Assembly: GCF_000317555.1 (NCBI RefSeq)
Contig: NC_019745.1
Location: forward strand, 3,224,001-3,288,000
Direction: 5' to 3'
DNA from: Gloeocapsa sp. PCC 7428
GTDB lineage: Bacteria > Cyanobacteriota > Cyanobacteriia > Cyanobacteriales > Chroococcidiopsidaceae
Length of the DNA: 64,000 nucleotides
The notes beneath the pieces are model-generated. The model saw nothing but the letters and a program-made list of their open reading frames with translations, had not been told where the DNA came from and did not search any database. Made by a program: the position numbers and the translations under genes. Positions 24,998 to 34,400 of this stretch are shown piece after piece (within the stretch, counting starts at the first letter, position 1; the number at the start of each line of letters is the position of its first letter).

Positions 24998-27900
24998 ATG
25001 TCAACTGGTAAGTACGGCAATGCCATTCTAAGTCAATTAAAGCATGGGCAACCGCAAAGACAATGGCTGCTACGGAGTCTGATTGTGATGCGGCAGAATT
25101 CTTCGACATCAGGATTCGTTTTGCCAACTGTGGCGATGGTATCGTTGGTAATTGTGCTGCTGACAACTGCGATTTTGGTGCGATCCTTCGATCGATCGCG
25201 GACTGCAAGTAATCTTAGAGTAAGTGAAGCTGCATTGAATGCTGCGACTCCTGCACTCGATCGCGCTAGAGCAAAAATTGATGCTTTGTTGCTCGATCAA
25301 ACTTTACCACAAGTTACGCCTACTGATGCCGAACTCGAAAACGCCCTGAACCGCAACAGTTACACTCTCGGTGACGAAACTCGGTTGAAGCTTGCGCAGG
25401 ATAATAGTTCTCGCAACAATAATCCCAATAATACCTTAACAACCGCTTGGAAATTTCCGGTTGATACCGACAGTAACGGTAAATTTGATAGCTATACGCT
25501 ATATGGCATTTATTTTCGTAGTAATACCACAGAAGCAGCGCGAAATCCTTTGCAAGCACGAACGCCACCGATGCAAAGTGAAGCACTCGGAAGAGAATGT
25601 GAAAATGTCTTTAGTAATAGCGATCGCGCGCTAGGTGACTCTGGATGGTATCAATCTGGCGGAAAACTCAGTAAGAGTTTCTTTGTTTACACTGCAACTG
25701 TTCCGATTGCGAATCCCCCAAATGATAATAATTACGAAGCTTATCGCGGAAATCGCAGCTTTTATGCATTAGAATTTCAGCAAGATCGCAGTCGCACACC
25801 GTTGAGAAATCATGCGGCGCTGTTTCAAAACGACTTAGAAATTACTCCTGATTCGACATTTCGGTTGAATGGCAGAATTGCGACAAATGGTAATTTATTA
25901 GTTGGTAGTCAAAATAACGCAACGACACAGTTTTATCAAGTTAGTAGTCCATACTCTTGCTTTTACAACGAAGAAAACGGCAAAATAACCGTTGGGGGAA
26001 ATGTTGGGTTAGGTAACGCAGCAGATACAGGCGATCGCACAGCCGTAAATATCGACTTATTCAATGGATTCGGCAATAATCCGATAAAAGCCGCACTCGA
26101 TCGCAACATTAAATCGACAACAACGACAGGTGGGGCGCAAGTTAGTTATAACGATGCAGCTTACAATCATCGCCTTGCTTTAATGAAGCAAACAGCGTTG
26201 TCTTACCACCCAAATTTTGAACGCCGCAACACGATTGATGAAATTCCCCCAACAGTAGAAAGTGTTGCAGCTGTTAGACAATATCCGCCAGAAGTTAAAG
26301 CAGGATTTGCAGCCGCGACCGCAGATACAAACAATCAGCGTGGGAGTAGTTTAAATGCGTGGGATATTTTAGGCGAACAAATCGAAACGTATTTGAGAAA
26401 TCTAACGCGGCGCGTACCTTATGCGGAAGTGGCAACAAGCGATCGCCGTGCTGCTTTAGAACGATATGATTTTGATGGAAACAGTATAGATACGAGTGTC
26501 TTCACTCCTGATACGATTGAACCACCGCTAGCGTGGCGCGAACCAACACCAGTAAATACCCAATTAACGCTGAATCAATATAACTTACCGCAGACACAAC
26601 CAGAAAAACAGCAGCAAGAAGGAAAAGAAAGTTTCGTAGGCGATCGCATTGCTGTTGGTAATAACCTTCCCATGTTTTGGAAAAAGGCAGGGAACTTCTT
26701 TTTAGGCTTTAATGAAAAGCAATTATTTGATAACGGTGTCAACTGGAATAACCCGAATACGCAACCGCGTTACCGCACAACTCAAACCTTACCGCTTCCC
26801 GATCGAAGAATCATTGAACGGAATGGATTTTGGGAAAATACAGCTGCACAGCAACTTTCTACAACCTTAACAGGTGCAGGTGGTTTACGGATTATCACAG
26901 GTGCAGGAATTTACGATCGCGCCGCTTCTTTTCTACCAGAACCCAAGCTAGAAGAAGGTGTAAGTGAACCACCGCTATTTAGAACGCGTTCGTTTAACGC
27001 TAATCGTAACATTGTTGTGTGGTCTGATGCGCTACCAATGACGGGGAATGCGGAAGAAAGTAAAAAAGGCGATCTTCAGATGCGCGCTACCGCAGTTTAT
27101 CATTACATAGATTCAAGTTACACCGGCACAGACTATATCGAAAGAACGCCGACAGCGTGTATTAGTAGCTACTACGATCCTACAACGGCAATTACTGCCA
27201 GAAATCAAGAAGATTTACCCGATGTCAGTGGTGTTATCGATGGCACGCAGCCTGCAAATGGCAGATCGAATAATGGTGTTGTTTATCCGTCTCCCTATAA
27301 TGATATCGGCGGTCGAGAAGCGGCGGTTAATCAATTTCGCGAACAACTTAATTTTCAAGCAAGCCTCATTTTTCCGAATGGGCGTGTTGTTAATCAACCA
27401 TTACGCGATGCTTTAGCGAAAATCGATGACAATCGAACGCGATCGCTAGCGGATAATTCAGCAATAGATACGGCAATTTGTGCAATTAGAATATTAGATG
27501 ATAGTCTTTCTCCTGTTAGCAATCCGATCGTGCCGCATGGCGCAATCAAAGAAGCTACTTTTCTAGATGCTAGAGAAATCAAAGCTATTGATAAAGATAA
27601 ATCGCCAAGTAACTACGACTTAGAACTAGAAAAGCGCCAACCGCTAGAAATTCGCGTCACCGATATTGATTTGAGTTTACTTGCAGAAACAGAAATTGGT
27701 AACGAAAGAAACCCGCAAGAATATCTATTACCTAATAGTGGGATTATCTATGCAAGTCGCGATGATGCATTAGCAGATAGAAGCGATCAAAGCACCGAAA
27801 CGAAATTACTTAGTCCTAATGATTTTATCCTCGATTCGACGCGTCGTCCAAATGGAATTCGGTTAATTAATGGTAGCGATTTATCGCGAGACGAGAATTA

Positions 27901-30202
27901 CCGAGAAGCAGAAAAAGGCTTAACTTTTGTTACTAATTTACCTCTGTATATCCGAGGTGACTTTAATTTACATCAACAGCCACTCACGCGAACTCCAACT
28001 GAGGAATTTTTAGAACGATTGACATCAAATTGGACTAATTTTTACACTCGCAATACAAATTTTGATAGAAACTTTGCGTGTAGAAAAGGACAGCCAGGCT
28101 GTGGTAATAATGGCGATCAATGGCGTCCTGCAACCGTTGTTTCTGATGCAGTTACAGTATTATCTAATAGTTTTATTGATGGTTTTCGTAGTGGTGGAGA
28201 CTACGATTTGAATAATCACATTGGCAATTCGGTTACTACGCAACGTAAGAGAAATGGATTTGTTGATAATAGCTTTGCTACCAGTGTTAATAGACAAACT
28301 GATACTAGAAGAAATTCTTATTTAAATAATGGTGTCACTCCAGTACAGCGGCGTACTAATTTTCCTGAGTATGTTATGGAAATTTGCCGTAAAATTCCGG
28401 TATCAGAGTGCAAGCCTAACGATTGGGTAGTCGGATATGAAGGTAACAAAGATGTCAAAGCTGCAAGTTTACCTGAAAACGCAAAAGCTGATAGATTAAT
28501 GGCAGGAACAACTGCTAGACCTGCACTCAGTCCAGAAGATCGACGTTATGCGCGGCGAATTGCATTTCAACGTAATGAATTGGGGACGCTAGAATTATCA
28601 GATTTTCAAAATACCTCTACTCCCATACCTCTAGGAATTAATTCAGCCGACGAAGTAGATTTCTTTCCTTATAATACTTATAACAGTAAGCGTCCAAAGT
28701 CAGCAGATAATGCTTTATGGTTTAGAACAACAAGCGATCCTGCACAACCTGATAGTGCGCCTAGTTATCGAAGTGAACAACCTTTAGCGTATACACCAAA
28801 TACTCAACTTATCTCACCTTCAACGCCTGACATTGGTACGATTAGTTTGAATTTACCAGAAAATAAGCCTCTTTCTAGCTATACAATTTGTACAGCGTCA
28901 GGTAAATACTCCAAGCAATATGAATTTGAAAGTGGAGAACAACTACAAACACTTCCAAGTGAATGTGGAATAGATGTCCGAAACCAAATTCAAACTGTTT
29001 ACGAAGATTTAAGAAATCTCAATCCAGATACTGATACAACTGATGACATTGTTCCAGCAGCGCAACAAGGGGATTTTGAAGAAGCAAGAGAAACTGTTAT
29101 AACTGCTAACGATAGTAACCCTATCAATATCGTTGATATAAGGGTTGAGAGAATACCTACTAATAATACTAATCCAACAATAATTAGATTTGTAGGTAAT
29201 GAAAATTCAATATTTGTTATTAGAAACACGACAGGTCAATTGCAGTTTGGTACAGGAGGTAAAGACCATCATGGAGTTAATATTGAATTAGTTGGAGTGA
29301 GTCCTAATAATATTTTTTGGGTAATTAATGGAAATCTCACTACAAATCAAGTTGCTGATGATAAGCGTCATTCTTTAGCAGGAACTTTTTTGAATAATGG
29401 TGTTGGTATTCCTGTATTAAAAAATGTAGAAATTAATGGTCGTTTACTCGGATTTCAAGATTTACCTCAGAAAGGAGAAAACTTTACCGAAGGAAGTAAA
29501 ATTACTGCGATTACCTCAGATGAACAACCTCTATTGATTCCTGTTCTACAAATTCATAGCCCTAACGGTTCTCCTGGGGGAAATAATCTGGATCGCGGTA
29601 GCGCAGATTTGCAAGATGCATGGTTGCAAACTCCAGAAAATGATACGACTGTCAATGCTGTTTTTGTCTCAGGAAATAGCCCCAGTCGTCCAGGAGAAGA
29701 ACCCGCAGGTTTACAAAACTTTGTCCGATTACTCGAAAATTGGCGAAATAGAACATTAAATATTAAAGGTAGTTTTATTCAACTAGATCGCAGTACTTAT
29801 GCGACTGCACCATTTGCACCAATCTTAGGTAGTAAATCTAGTGCAAACGACGGTAGTTTGAGCGTTTTTGACTACGGTTTTACACAGTATAGAACTAATA
29901 ACGGTCAATTTGTTGGTACACTACCCTACTTCGCGACACCAAACCGACAATGGAGTTTCGATGTTGCACTTTTATCGCAGTCACCAGATTTGTTCGCGCA
30001 AAAGTTTACGCAACCGTTGGGAAATGCGACTAACGAATTTGTTCGCGAAGTCAATCGCGACGATCCTTGGATTGAAACGTTGCTATGTGCGGCAGAAGGT
30101 TCTGGCAATAATTATACCTATGCGGTTGATGAAAGCGATCGCCCCCAAAGTTGTCCCGCGTTAAATGCTTACCAAGACACCCAAACTAACGTCACGCCAT
30201 GA
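24998..30202 (+). CDS. hpsA: Giant HpsA-like protein with pilin-like N-terminus (module 2)
   Basis: Second HpsA-like protein, 1734 aa, colinear with the module 1 copy along its whole length. Shared blocks include SGFVLPTVAMVSLVIVLLTT at residues 38-57, AALNAATPALDRARAKIDAL, GKFDSYTLYGIYFRS, GGKLSKSFFVYTATVPI, HGAIKEATFLDAR, LPNSGIIYASRDDALAD, RGDFNLHQ, and VFVSGNSPSRPGEEPAGLQN. The calcium-loop-like DTDSNGKFD is kept (156-164); the second loop is weaker (DFDGNSID). Like its paralogue it has Pro rather than Glu at +5 after the Gly-Phe. Its stop overlaps the next ATG by four bases (ATGA), implying translational coupling to the pseudopilin. Differences are spread through the sequence, pointing to an old duplication rather than an assembly artefact. 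Confidence 0.82.
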   Translation: MSTGKYGNAILSQLKHGQPQRQWLLRSLIVMRQNSSTSGFVLPTVAMVSLVIVLLTTAILVRSFDRSRTASNLRVSEAALNAATPALDRARAKIDALLLDQTLPQVTPTDAELENALNRNSYTLGDETRLKLAQDNSSRNNNPNNTLTTAWKFPVDTDSNGKFDSYTLYGIYFRSNTTEAARNPLQARTPPMQSEALGRECENVFSNSDRALGDSGWYQSGGKLSKSFFVYTATVPIANPPNDNNYEAYRGNRSFYALEFQQDRSRTPLRNHAALFQNDLEITPDSTFRLNGRIATNGNLLVGSQNNATTQFYQVSSPYSCFYNEENGKITVGGNVGLGNAADTGDRTAVNIDLFNGFGNNPIKAALDRNIKSTTTTGGAQVSYNDAAYNHRLALMKQTALSYHPNFERRNTIDEIPPTVESVAAVRQYPPEVKAGFAAATADTNNQRGSSLNAWDILGEQIETYLRNLTRRVPYAEVATSDRRAALERYDFDGNSIDTSVFTPDTIEPPLAWREPTPVNTQLTLNQYNLPQTQPEKQQQEGKESFVGDRIAVGNNLPMFWKKAGNFFLGFNEKQLFDNGVNWNNPNTQPRYRTTQTLPLPDRRIIERNGFWENTAAQQLSTTLTGAGGLRIITGAGIYDRAASFLPEPKLEEGVSEPPLFRTRSFNANRNIVVWSDALPMTGNAEESKKGDLQMRATAVYHYIDSSYTGTDYIERTPTACISSYYDPTTAITARNQEDLPDVSGVIDGTQPANGRSNNGVVYPSPYNDIGGREAAVNQFREQLNFQASLIFPNGRVVNQPLRDALAKIDDNRTRSLADNSAIDTAICAIRILDDSLSPVSNPIVPHGAIKEATFLDAREIKAIDKDKSPSNYDLELEKRQPLEIRVTDIDLSLLAETEIGNERNPQEYLLPNSGIIYASRDDALADRSDQSTETKLLSPNDFILDSTRRPNGIRLINGSDLSRDENYREAEKGLTFVTNLPLYIRGDFNLHQQPLTRTPTEEFLERLTSNWTNFYTRNTNFDRNFACRKGQPGCGNNGDQWRPATVVSDAVTVLSNSFIDGFRSGGDYDLNNHIGNSVTTQRKRNGFVDNSFATSVNRQTDTRRNSYLNNGVTPVQRRTNFPEYVMEICRKIPVSECKPNDWVVGYEGNKDVKAASLPENAKADRLMAGTTARPALSPEDRRYARRIAFQRNELGTLELSDFQNTSTPIPLGINSADEVDFFPYNTYNSKRPKSADNALWFRTTSDPAQPDSAPSYRSEQPLAYTPNTQLISPSTPDIGTISLNLPENKPLSSYTICTASGKYSKQYEFESGEQLQTLPSECGIDVRNQIQTVYEDLRNLNPDTDTTDDIVPAAQQGDFEEARETVITANDSNPINIVDIRVERIPTNNTNPTIIRFVGNENSIFVIRNTTGQLQFGTGGKDHHGVNIELVGVSPNNIFWVINGNLTTNQVADDKRHSLAGTFLNNGVGIPVLKNVEINGRLLGFQDLPQKGENFTEGSKITAITSDEQPLLIPVLQIHSPNGSPGGNNLDRGSADLQDAWLQTPENDTTVNAVFVSGNSPSRPGEEPAGLQNFVRLLENWRNRTLNIKGSFIQLDRSTYATAPFAPILGSKSSANDGSLSVFDYGFTQYRTNNGQFVGTLPYFATPNRQWSFDVALLSQSPDLFAQKFTQPLGNATNEFVREVNRDDPWIETLLCAAEGSGNNYTYAVDESDRPQSCPALNAYQDTQTNVTP

Positions 30203-30891
30203 TTTCTCGTTCACAAGATGGATTCACCATTGTTGATGCTTTAGTCGCGATTGTCGTTGTTGGCATTTTGATGAGTGCGATCGCACCTGTCATGGTACTT
30301 TCTGTCGGCAACCGCGTACAAGCCCGCCGAGTCGAACTCGCAACCCAAGCCGCAAAAACTTATCTTGATGGTATCCGCAACGGCACAATTCCACCACCAA
30401 ATCATACCGTATTAATTAATGAAGTCGATACTAGCGTGACTCGCCAATTCAACGCGCAGCGCGTTACTTTCACAAATGCTGCGGTTCCACCTGCAAGTGG
30501 TTTAACAAATTGTACCCCCACAACACCCGATTACCCGTACTGTCAAAATTCTCCAAATCTAAGTTTGTACTGCATTGACTTTGATGCAGAAGCAGGTTGT
30601 CGCAGTAACAGCGTACGCGATCTTGTTGTTCAAGCATTTCGCAGTGTTACGCCTACGTCTACCGATGCCACAAAAGGTTATTTATTAGGTGTGCGAGTTT
30701 ATCGCGCTGATGCTTTTAGCGATAGTTTACCCCTCGTTAAAAGTGATGTTGATACCAGACGAACGCAAGCCACTTTTACAGGCGGATTAGGCGATCGCAA
30801 AGCCCCATTAATCGAAATTACTACCGAAATGAGTACGACAGAAACCCGATTGCAAGATTTGTGCGATCGCCTCGGTGGTTGTCAACTGTAG
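30199..30891 (+). CDS. hpsB: Pseudopilin HpsB-like (GspI-like), module 2
   Basis: A 230-aa paralogue of the HpsB-like protein at 21923. A very short leader (MISRSQDG) is followed by FTIVDALVAIVVVGILMSAI. Position +5 is Asp instead of the usual Glu, an unusual change in type IV pilin-like proteins because that residue neutralises the N-terminal amine of the neighbouring subunit. Next come ARRVELATQAAKTYLDGIRN and a Cys-containing globular part (CTPTTPDYPYC, then LYCIDFDAEAGC), ending LCDRLGGCQL like module 1. It is about 25 residues longer than its paralogue, mostly in one inserted loop. The start overlaps the hpsA stop. Confidence 0.85.
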   Translation: MISRSQDGFTIVDALVAIVVVGILMSAIAPVMVLSVGNRVQARRVELATQAAKTYLDGIRNGTIPPPNHTVLINEVDTSVTRQFNAQRVTFTNAAVPPASGLTNCTPTTPDYPYCQNSPNLSLYCIDFDAEAGCRSNSVRDLVVQAFRSVTPTSTDATKGYLLGVRVYRADAFSDSLPLVKSDVDTRRTQATFTGGLGDRKAPLIEITTEMSTTETRLQDLCDRLGGCQL

Positions 30892-30927
30892 TAGTAATAC
30901 GAATGGCAACAAGAGGATAGCTATGCC

Positions 30928-31893
30928 ATGATGAACTCACTCAAACTGCTTCGGTACATCCACACAAACCGTTTTGACTCGCAATCGAAAGGTGGCTTTA
31001 CCTTAATCGAACTGCTAGTAGGTATTGTCCTAGCAGGATTAGTCATTACGCCATTAATGAACTTTATGCTCAATATTTTAACAACCCAGCGACAAGAGGA
31101 AGCCAAAGCTAATACCGATCAAGAATTACAATCAACCATTAATTATATTACGCAAGATTTAAGGCAGGCAATTTATATTTATGATGCTGATGGTTTAAAT
31201 AATATTTCAACCCATACTCAACCAGGAATTAAAGATCAAATTCCCCCGTTAGCACCTGTTACAGGATGCGATGCTAGTACAAATTGTACTCCCGTACTTG
31301 TGTTTTGGAAGCGTGATTTTAAGCCAGAAATTTTATCTCGTTGCACAAGCGAATCAATCGATTGTTTAGCTAATACCAACCTCGACGACACTTTTGTATA
31401 CTCGTTAGTAGTGTATTATTTAATTGAAAATAATCCCGTAAATACAACTGAATCTAACACGGCTCGTATTGCCCGATTTCAAATCAATGATGGCGTCAAA
31501 GATCCGCGAAATTTTAATAACTACATTGAACCACCGGATAACGGGTTTCAATTTTTTAATTTAAGAGTTCCAGGATTAACAATCAAAGATAAGATGAATC
31601 GCTGGCAAAAAGCTAACGAAAACTATACTAACAGCGTTGCTACGCTTGTTGATTTCATTGATATAAGTGCTAGCACAAAACAGCAAAATTGTCCAGCTAA
31701 TATGCAACAAGTTCCCGCTATCGCCAGTGGGTTTTATGCTTGCGTAGACTCAATAAATACAACAGCACAAGTTCATTTAAGAGGCAATGCGATCGCACGA
31801 ATTAGAAATGATGCAACGTGCGATATCGCTTCTGTATACTGCCCTAGTGTTAGCGTTCAAGTTCAAGGCAGCGGATTACTCAGCCGTAACTAA
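30928..31893 (+). CDS. hpsC: Pseudopilin HpsC-like (GspJ-like), module 2
   Basis: A 321-aa paralogue of the module 1 HpsC-like protein, with the same length. The leader ends QSKGG, then FTLIELLVGIVLAGLVITPL with Glu at +5. The following QSTINYITQDLRQAIYIYDA closely matches module 1 and suits a GspJ-type minor pseudopilin. A Cys pair in GCDASTNCTPVLVFWKRD and a second in RCTSESIDC may form disulphides; the second is absent from module 1. It ends with SVSVQVQGSGLLSRN. The gap to the next gene (81 bp) holds a heptamer repeat. Confidence 0.85.
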   Translation: MMNSLKLLRYIHTNRFDSQSKGGFTLIELLVGIVLAGLVITPLMNFMLNILTTQRQEEAKANTDQELQSTINYITQDLRQAIYIYDADGLNNISTHTQPGIKDQIPPLAPVTGCDASTNCTPVLVFWKRDFKPEILSRCTSESIDCLANTNLDDTFVYSLVVYYLIENNPVNTTESNTARIARFQINDGVKDPRNFNNYIEPPDNGFQFFNLRVPGLTIKDKMNRWQKANENYTNSVATLVDFIDISASTKQQNCPANMQQVPAIASGFYACVDSINTTAQVHLRGNAIARIRNDATCDIASVYCPSVSVQVQGSGLLSRN

Positions 31894-31936
31894 TCATACG
31901 TAAAGCTTACTATTTGTTGGTAACTAGATATGACCC

Positions 31937-31957
31937 ATTACCAATTACCTATTACCT
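31937..31957. repeat. Heptamer tandem repeat (ATTACCY unit)
   Basis: Three 7-bp units, ATTACCA, ATTACCT, ATTACCT, in the gap between module 2 hpsC and the GspH-like gene. The same unit occurs four times in a row at 53199-53226. Confidence 0.8.
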
Positions 31958-31973
31958 TTTTTACAATTAACAT

Positions 31974-32570
31974 ATGTCAAATGAACAATTAGATTCTGGT
32001 TTTACATTAATCGAAGTTATTGTTGTTACCTTAGTCATCGGAATTTTGTCGGCGATCGCCGTACCTTCTTGGTTAGGTTTTGTGAATCGTCAACGGATAA
32101 ATACAGTAAACGAATCGATTCTCCGTGCTTTACAAACCGCGCAGCAAGAAGCTAGAAAGCAAAAAATTAGCTACAGTGTCAGTTTTAGAACTAACAATCA
32201 AATTCCTCAAATTGCCATCCATCCTAGAGGAACAACACCCAGTAATACAGATTGGCAACCATTAGGTGAAGATTCAGGAATTAACCCACAACAAATTTTG
32301 TTAGGAACTAATCTTAATGGTGACAGCGTTGCCACTAATGCTATGACTTATGCAGCTAATACAACACAAACAATTAGCTTTGATTTTAGAGGCAATTTAC
32401 CACGCGATGCTAGTTTTGGCACTCCGGACAAAGGTTTAATAGTAACAGTTGCTCAACCTCGTAACAATTCCACAACTCCTATTGAAGGAACAAGGCGATG
32501 TGTTGCGGTAAGAACCCTTCTTGGTGCCATGCAAACAGATAGTGAAGATGAATGCAATCCTAGTGGCTAA
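31974..32570 (+). CDS. GspH/FimT-type pseudopilin, module 2 (hpsD-like position)
   Basis: A 198-aa pseudopilin, paralogous to 23539-24090. The leader MSNEQLDSG is followed by FTLIEVIVVTLVIGILSAIA (Glu at +5), then VPSWLGFVNRQRINTVNESI and ALQTAQQEARKQKISYSVSF, the GspH/FimT arrangement. The C-terminus RRCVAVRTLLGAM matches the module 1 end (RCVIVSTLIGGM), including the Cys. It closes the second four-gene module. No terminator-like hairpin is obvious in the next 130 bases. Confidence 0.87.
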   Translation: MSNEQLDSGFTLIEVIVVTLVIGILSAIAVPSWLGFVNRQRINTVNESILRALQTAQQEARKQKISYSVSFRTNNQIPQIAIHPRGTTPSNTDWQPLGEDSGINPQQILLGTNLNGDSVATNAMTYAANTTQTISFDFRGNLPRDASFGTPDKGLIVTVAQPRNNSTTPIEGTRRCVAVRTLLGAMQTDSEDECNPSG

Positions 32571-32706
32571 CATTAGGGGTGTATAGAGTCATCTCGATTT
32601 CTGCTTGACGGTATTCGCTACTTAGACGCTTTGTTACAAAAGTTAAACTAAAACAGTTTGGCATTAAAAAGTTATACGGCTGAGACTAGGAAACTGACGA
32701 ACTGTT

Positions 32707-32964
32707 ATGAATATCTCTCATCTAGATTCTGAAACGATTGACCGTATTATTGAAATGGCATGGGAAGACCGGACACCGTTTGAAGCGATCGCCCTGCAAT
32801 TTGGGCTAACCGAAAAACAGGTCATTGCCTTAATGCGCCGCGAGATGAAAGAATCTAGTTTTAAGATGTGGCGCGAACGCGTGAGTGGGCGCAAAACAAA
32901 ACACCTCAAAAAACGCGACTTTATTCAAGGACGTTTTCGTTCTCAGAATCAGAAAGGAAGTTAG
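32707..32964 (+). CDS. TIGR03643/DUF2805 family small protein
   Basis: An 85-aa basic protein. The sequence DSETIDRIIEMAWEDRTPFE, AIALQFGLTEKQVIALMRRE and MKESSFKMWRERVSGRKTKH fits the TIGR03643 (DUF2805) family: an HTH-like three-helix start (positions 10-45) followed by a conserved FKMWRERV stretch and a Lys/Arg-rich tail. The family is of unknown function and common in cyanobacteria and some other bacteria; DNA or RNA binding is suggested only by composition. Length is typical. It stands alone downstream of the hps modules. Confidence 0.88.
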   Translation: MNISHLDSETIDRIIEMAWEDRTPFEAIALQFGLTEKQVIALMRREMKESSFKMWRERVSGRKTKHLKKRDFIQGRFRSQNQKGS

Positions 32965-33191
32965 ATATCAAATTCAACTAAAGCGATCGCTGAAAATTTT
33001 TGCAAAAGCTTCTTGTAAACTCTCTTATCAATTATCAGATAAACGAATTGTTAAAGTAGGTATTATTAAATTTCCTTATATAGCAACCGTACAGCTAACT
33101 GGCAGCAAGCTAGGATCAAATCAAACACCACATTTGCTGAAATCAAGCTTACTACGCTGTGGTTGTTCGCTTTGAGCTTAAGGATTAAGCT

Positions 33192-34379
33192 ATGCAACTT
33201 CTCTCGATTGAAACCACTCCTAGCCCCAGCTGCATCAAGCTCAATTTGAATGAGTCCATCAGCACCAAAGCCCTGACACTACAGCAGGGAGTCGATCAGA
33301 AAGATACTCCAGTGTTGGCGCAACAGTTACTTACTATTGAGAACATTCAGTCAGTCTTTCTATTTAAGGATTTCATCACACTGACGCGGAAGGGAAATGC
33401 GGATTGGCAGCCCATTCTAACCCAAGCTGTGCGTATTATTGGAGTTGCCAAGGATGCTGATGCCAAGCTACTCGCTGATGTTGCGCAACCTCAAGATATC
33501 ACAGCGTCTAACTCAACGAACTTACAGCAGACGTCGTTAGGTCATGTTGAGGTAGCTGTTCAAATGTTTCGCGGTATTCCTGTTCAAGTCCGCGCGATCG
33601 CATCTGATGGTCAACAAGCACGAGTCGCATTACCAGAACGATTTAACCAAGCACTCCAACGAGTAATTAGTGCGACAGGAGCAAATTATATCGCCGAGCG
33701 AAGCTGGAACCCGTATCAGTCTCCGGCTGGTGCTCCAAATGAAGTGGCGCAACTCGTTGCAGACGAAATTGCCAGTCTTATAGACGAAGATGAGTTAGCT
33801 CGAATTGAAACAGCTGCTATTGCTAATTCGCATAAGTTTGAGCCAACAAATCAGCAATCCTTACAGCAAGAGCTTTTAGCTGACTTGCAGCATCCGAACT
33901 GGAAACAGCGACTCAAGGCGCTGCAACAAATTGAAGTCACTTCTGAAACATTTTCTCAAATTGTAGCTTTACTCGATGACGAACAGAGTACGATTCGGCG
34001 CTGGGCGGCGGCGCTTTTGGGTGCGAGTAGTATGGCAATTGCCATTGAGCCGCTTTGTCGTGTTATTCTGACAGATTCATCGGCGATTGTTCGTCGCACT
34101 GCTGGGGATGCATTAAACGATTTGGGGGATGACAGTGCGATCGCAACAATGTGCCAAGCTTTAGCCGATCCCTCAAAGTTAGTTCGTTGGCGAGCCGCTC
34201 GCTTTTTGAATGAAATGGGCGATCAAAGCGCTGTTGATGCCTTACGCCGTGCTGTCGAGTGCGAAGCTGAATTTGACGTTCGGATCGAAATGATGGCAGC
34301 GTTGGAGCGGATAGAGGGCGGTGGTGAAACTCAACTACCAATGTGGCAGCGAATCACCCAAGGTGGGCTAACGGAATGA
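33192..34379 (+). CDS. NifU-N / virulence-factor / HEAT-repeat protein (CvfC/YpgR-like)
   Basis: A 395-aa cytoplasmic protein with three parts. Residues about 6-85 resemble the NifU N-terminal scaffold domain (IKLNLNES, then IENIQSVFLFKDFITLTRK, then DWQPILTQAVRII), without the Cys cluster of a true Fe-S carrier. Residues about 115-180 resemble the conserved 'virulence factor' domain (VEVAVQMFRGIPVQVRAIAS, then ERSWNPYQSP). Residues about 225-380 are HEAT/PBS-lyase-like repeats (RRWAAALLGASSMAIAIEPL, VRRTAGDALNDLGDDSAI, VRWRAARFLNEMGDQSAVDA). Domain order matches the CvfC/YpgR proteins of Firmicutes and their cyanobacterial relatives. The exact role is unknown; a scaffold role is guessed from the domains. 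Confidence 0.8.
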   Translation: MQLLSIETTPSPSCIKLNLNESISTKALTLQQGVDQKDTPVLAQQLLTIENIQSVFLFKDFITLTRKGNADWQPILTQAVRIIGVAKDADAKLLADVAQPQDITASNSTNLQQTSLGHVEVAVQMFRGIPVQVRAIASDGQQARVALPERFNQALQRVISATGANYIAERSWNPYQSPAGAPNEVAQLVADEIASLIDEDELARIETAAIANSHKFEPTNQQSLQQELLADLQHPNWKQRLKALQQIEVTSETFSQIVALLDDEQSTIRRWAAALLGASSMAIAIEPLCRVILTDSSAIVRRTAGDALNDLGDDSAIATMCQALADPSKLVRWRAARFLNEMGDQSAVDALRRAVECEAEFDVRIEMMAALERIEGGGETQLPMWQRITQGGLTE

Positions 34380-34400
34380 CCTTTTGCATGAATCTCAGAC

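Noticed and set aside
24624-25031. Two adjacent 67-codon frames before module 2 hpsA
   Set aside because: They run through repeats and the ribosome binding region of hpsA; no convincing start or composition.
32885-33175. 96-codon plus-strand frame after the TIGR03643 gene
   Set aside because: It overlaps the end of the real gene in another frame and then runs through AT-rich spacer without a protein-like pattern.
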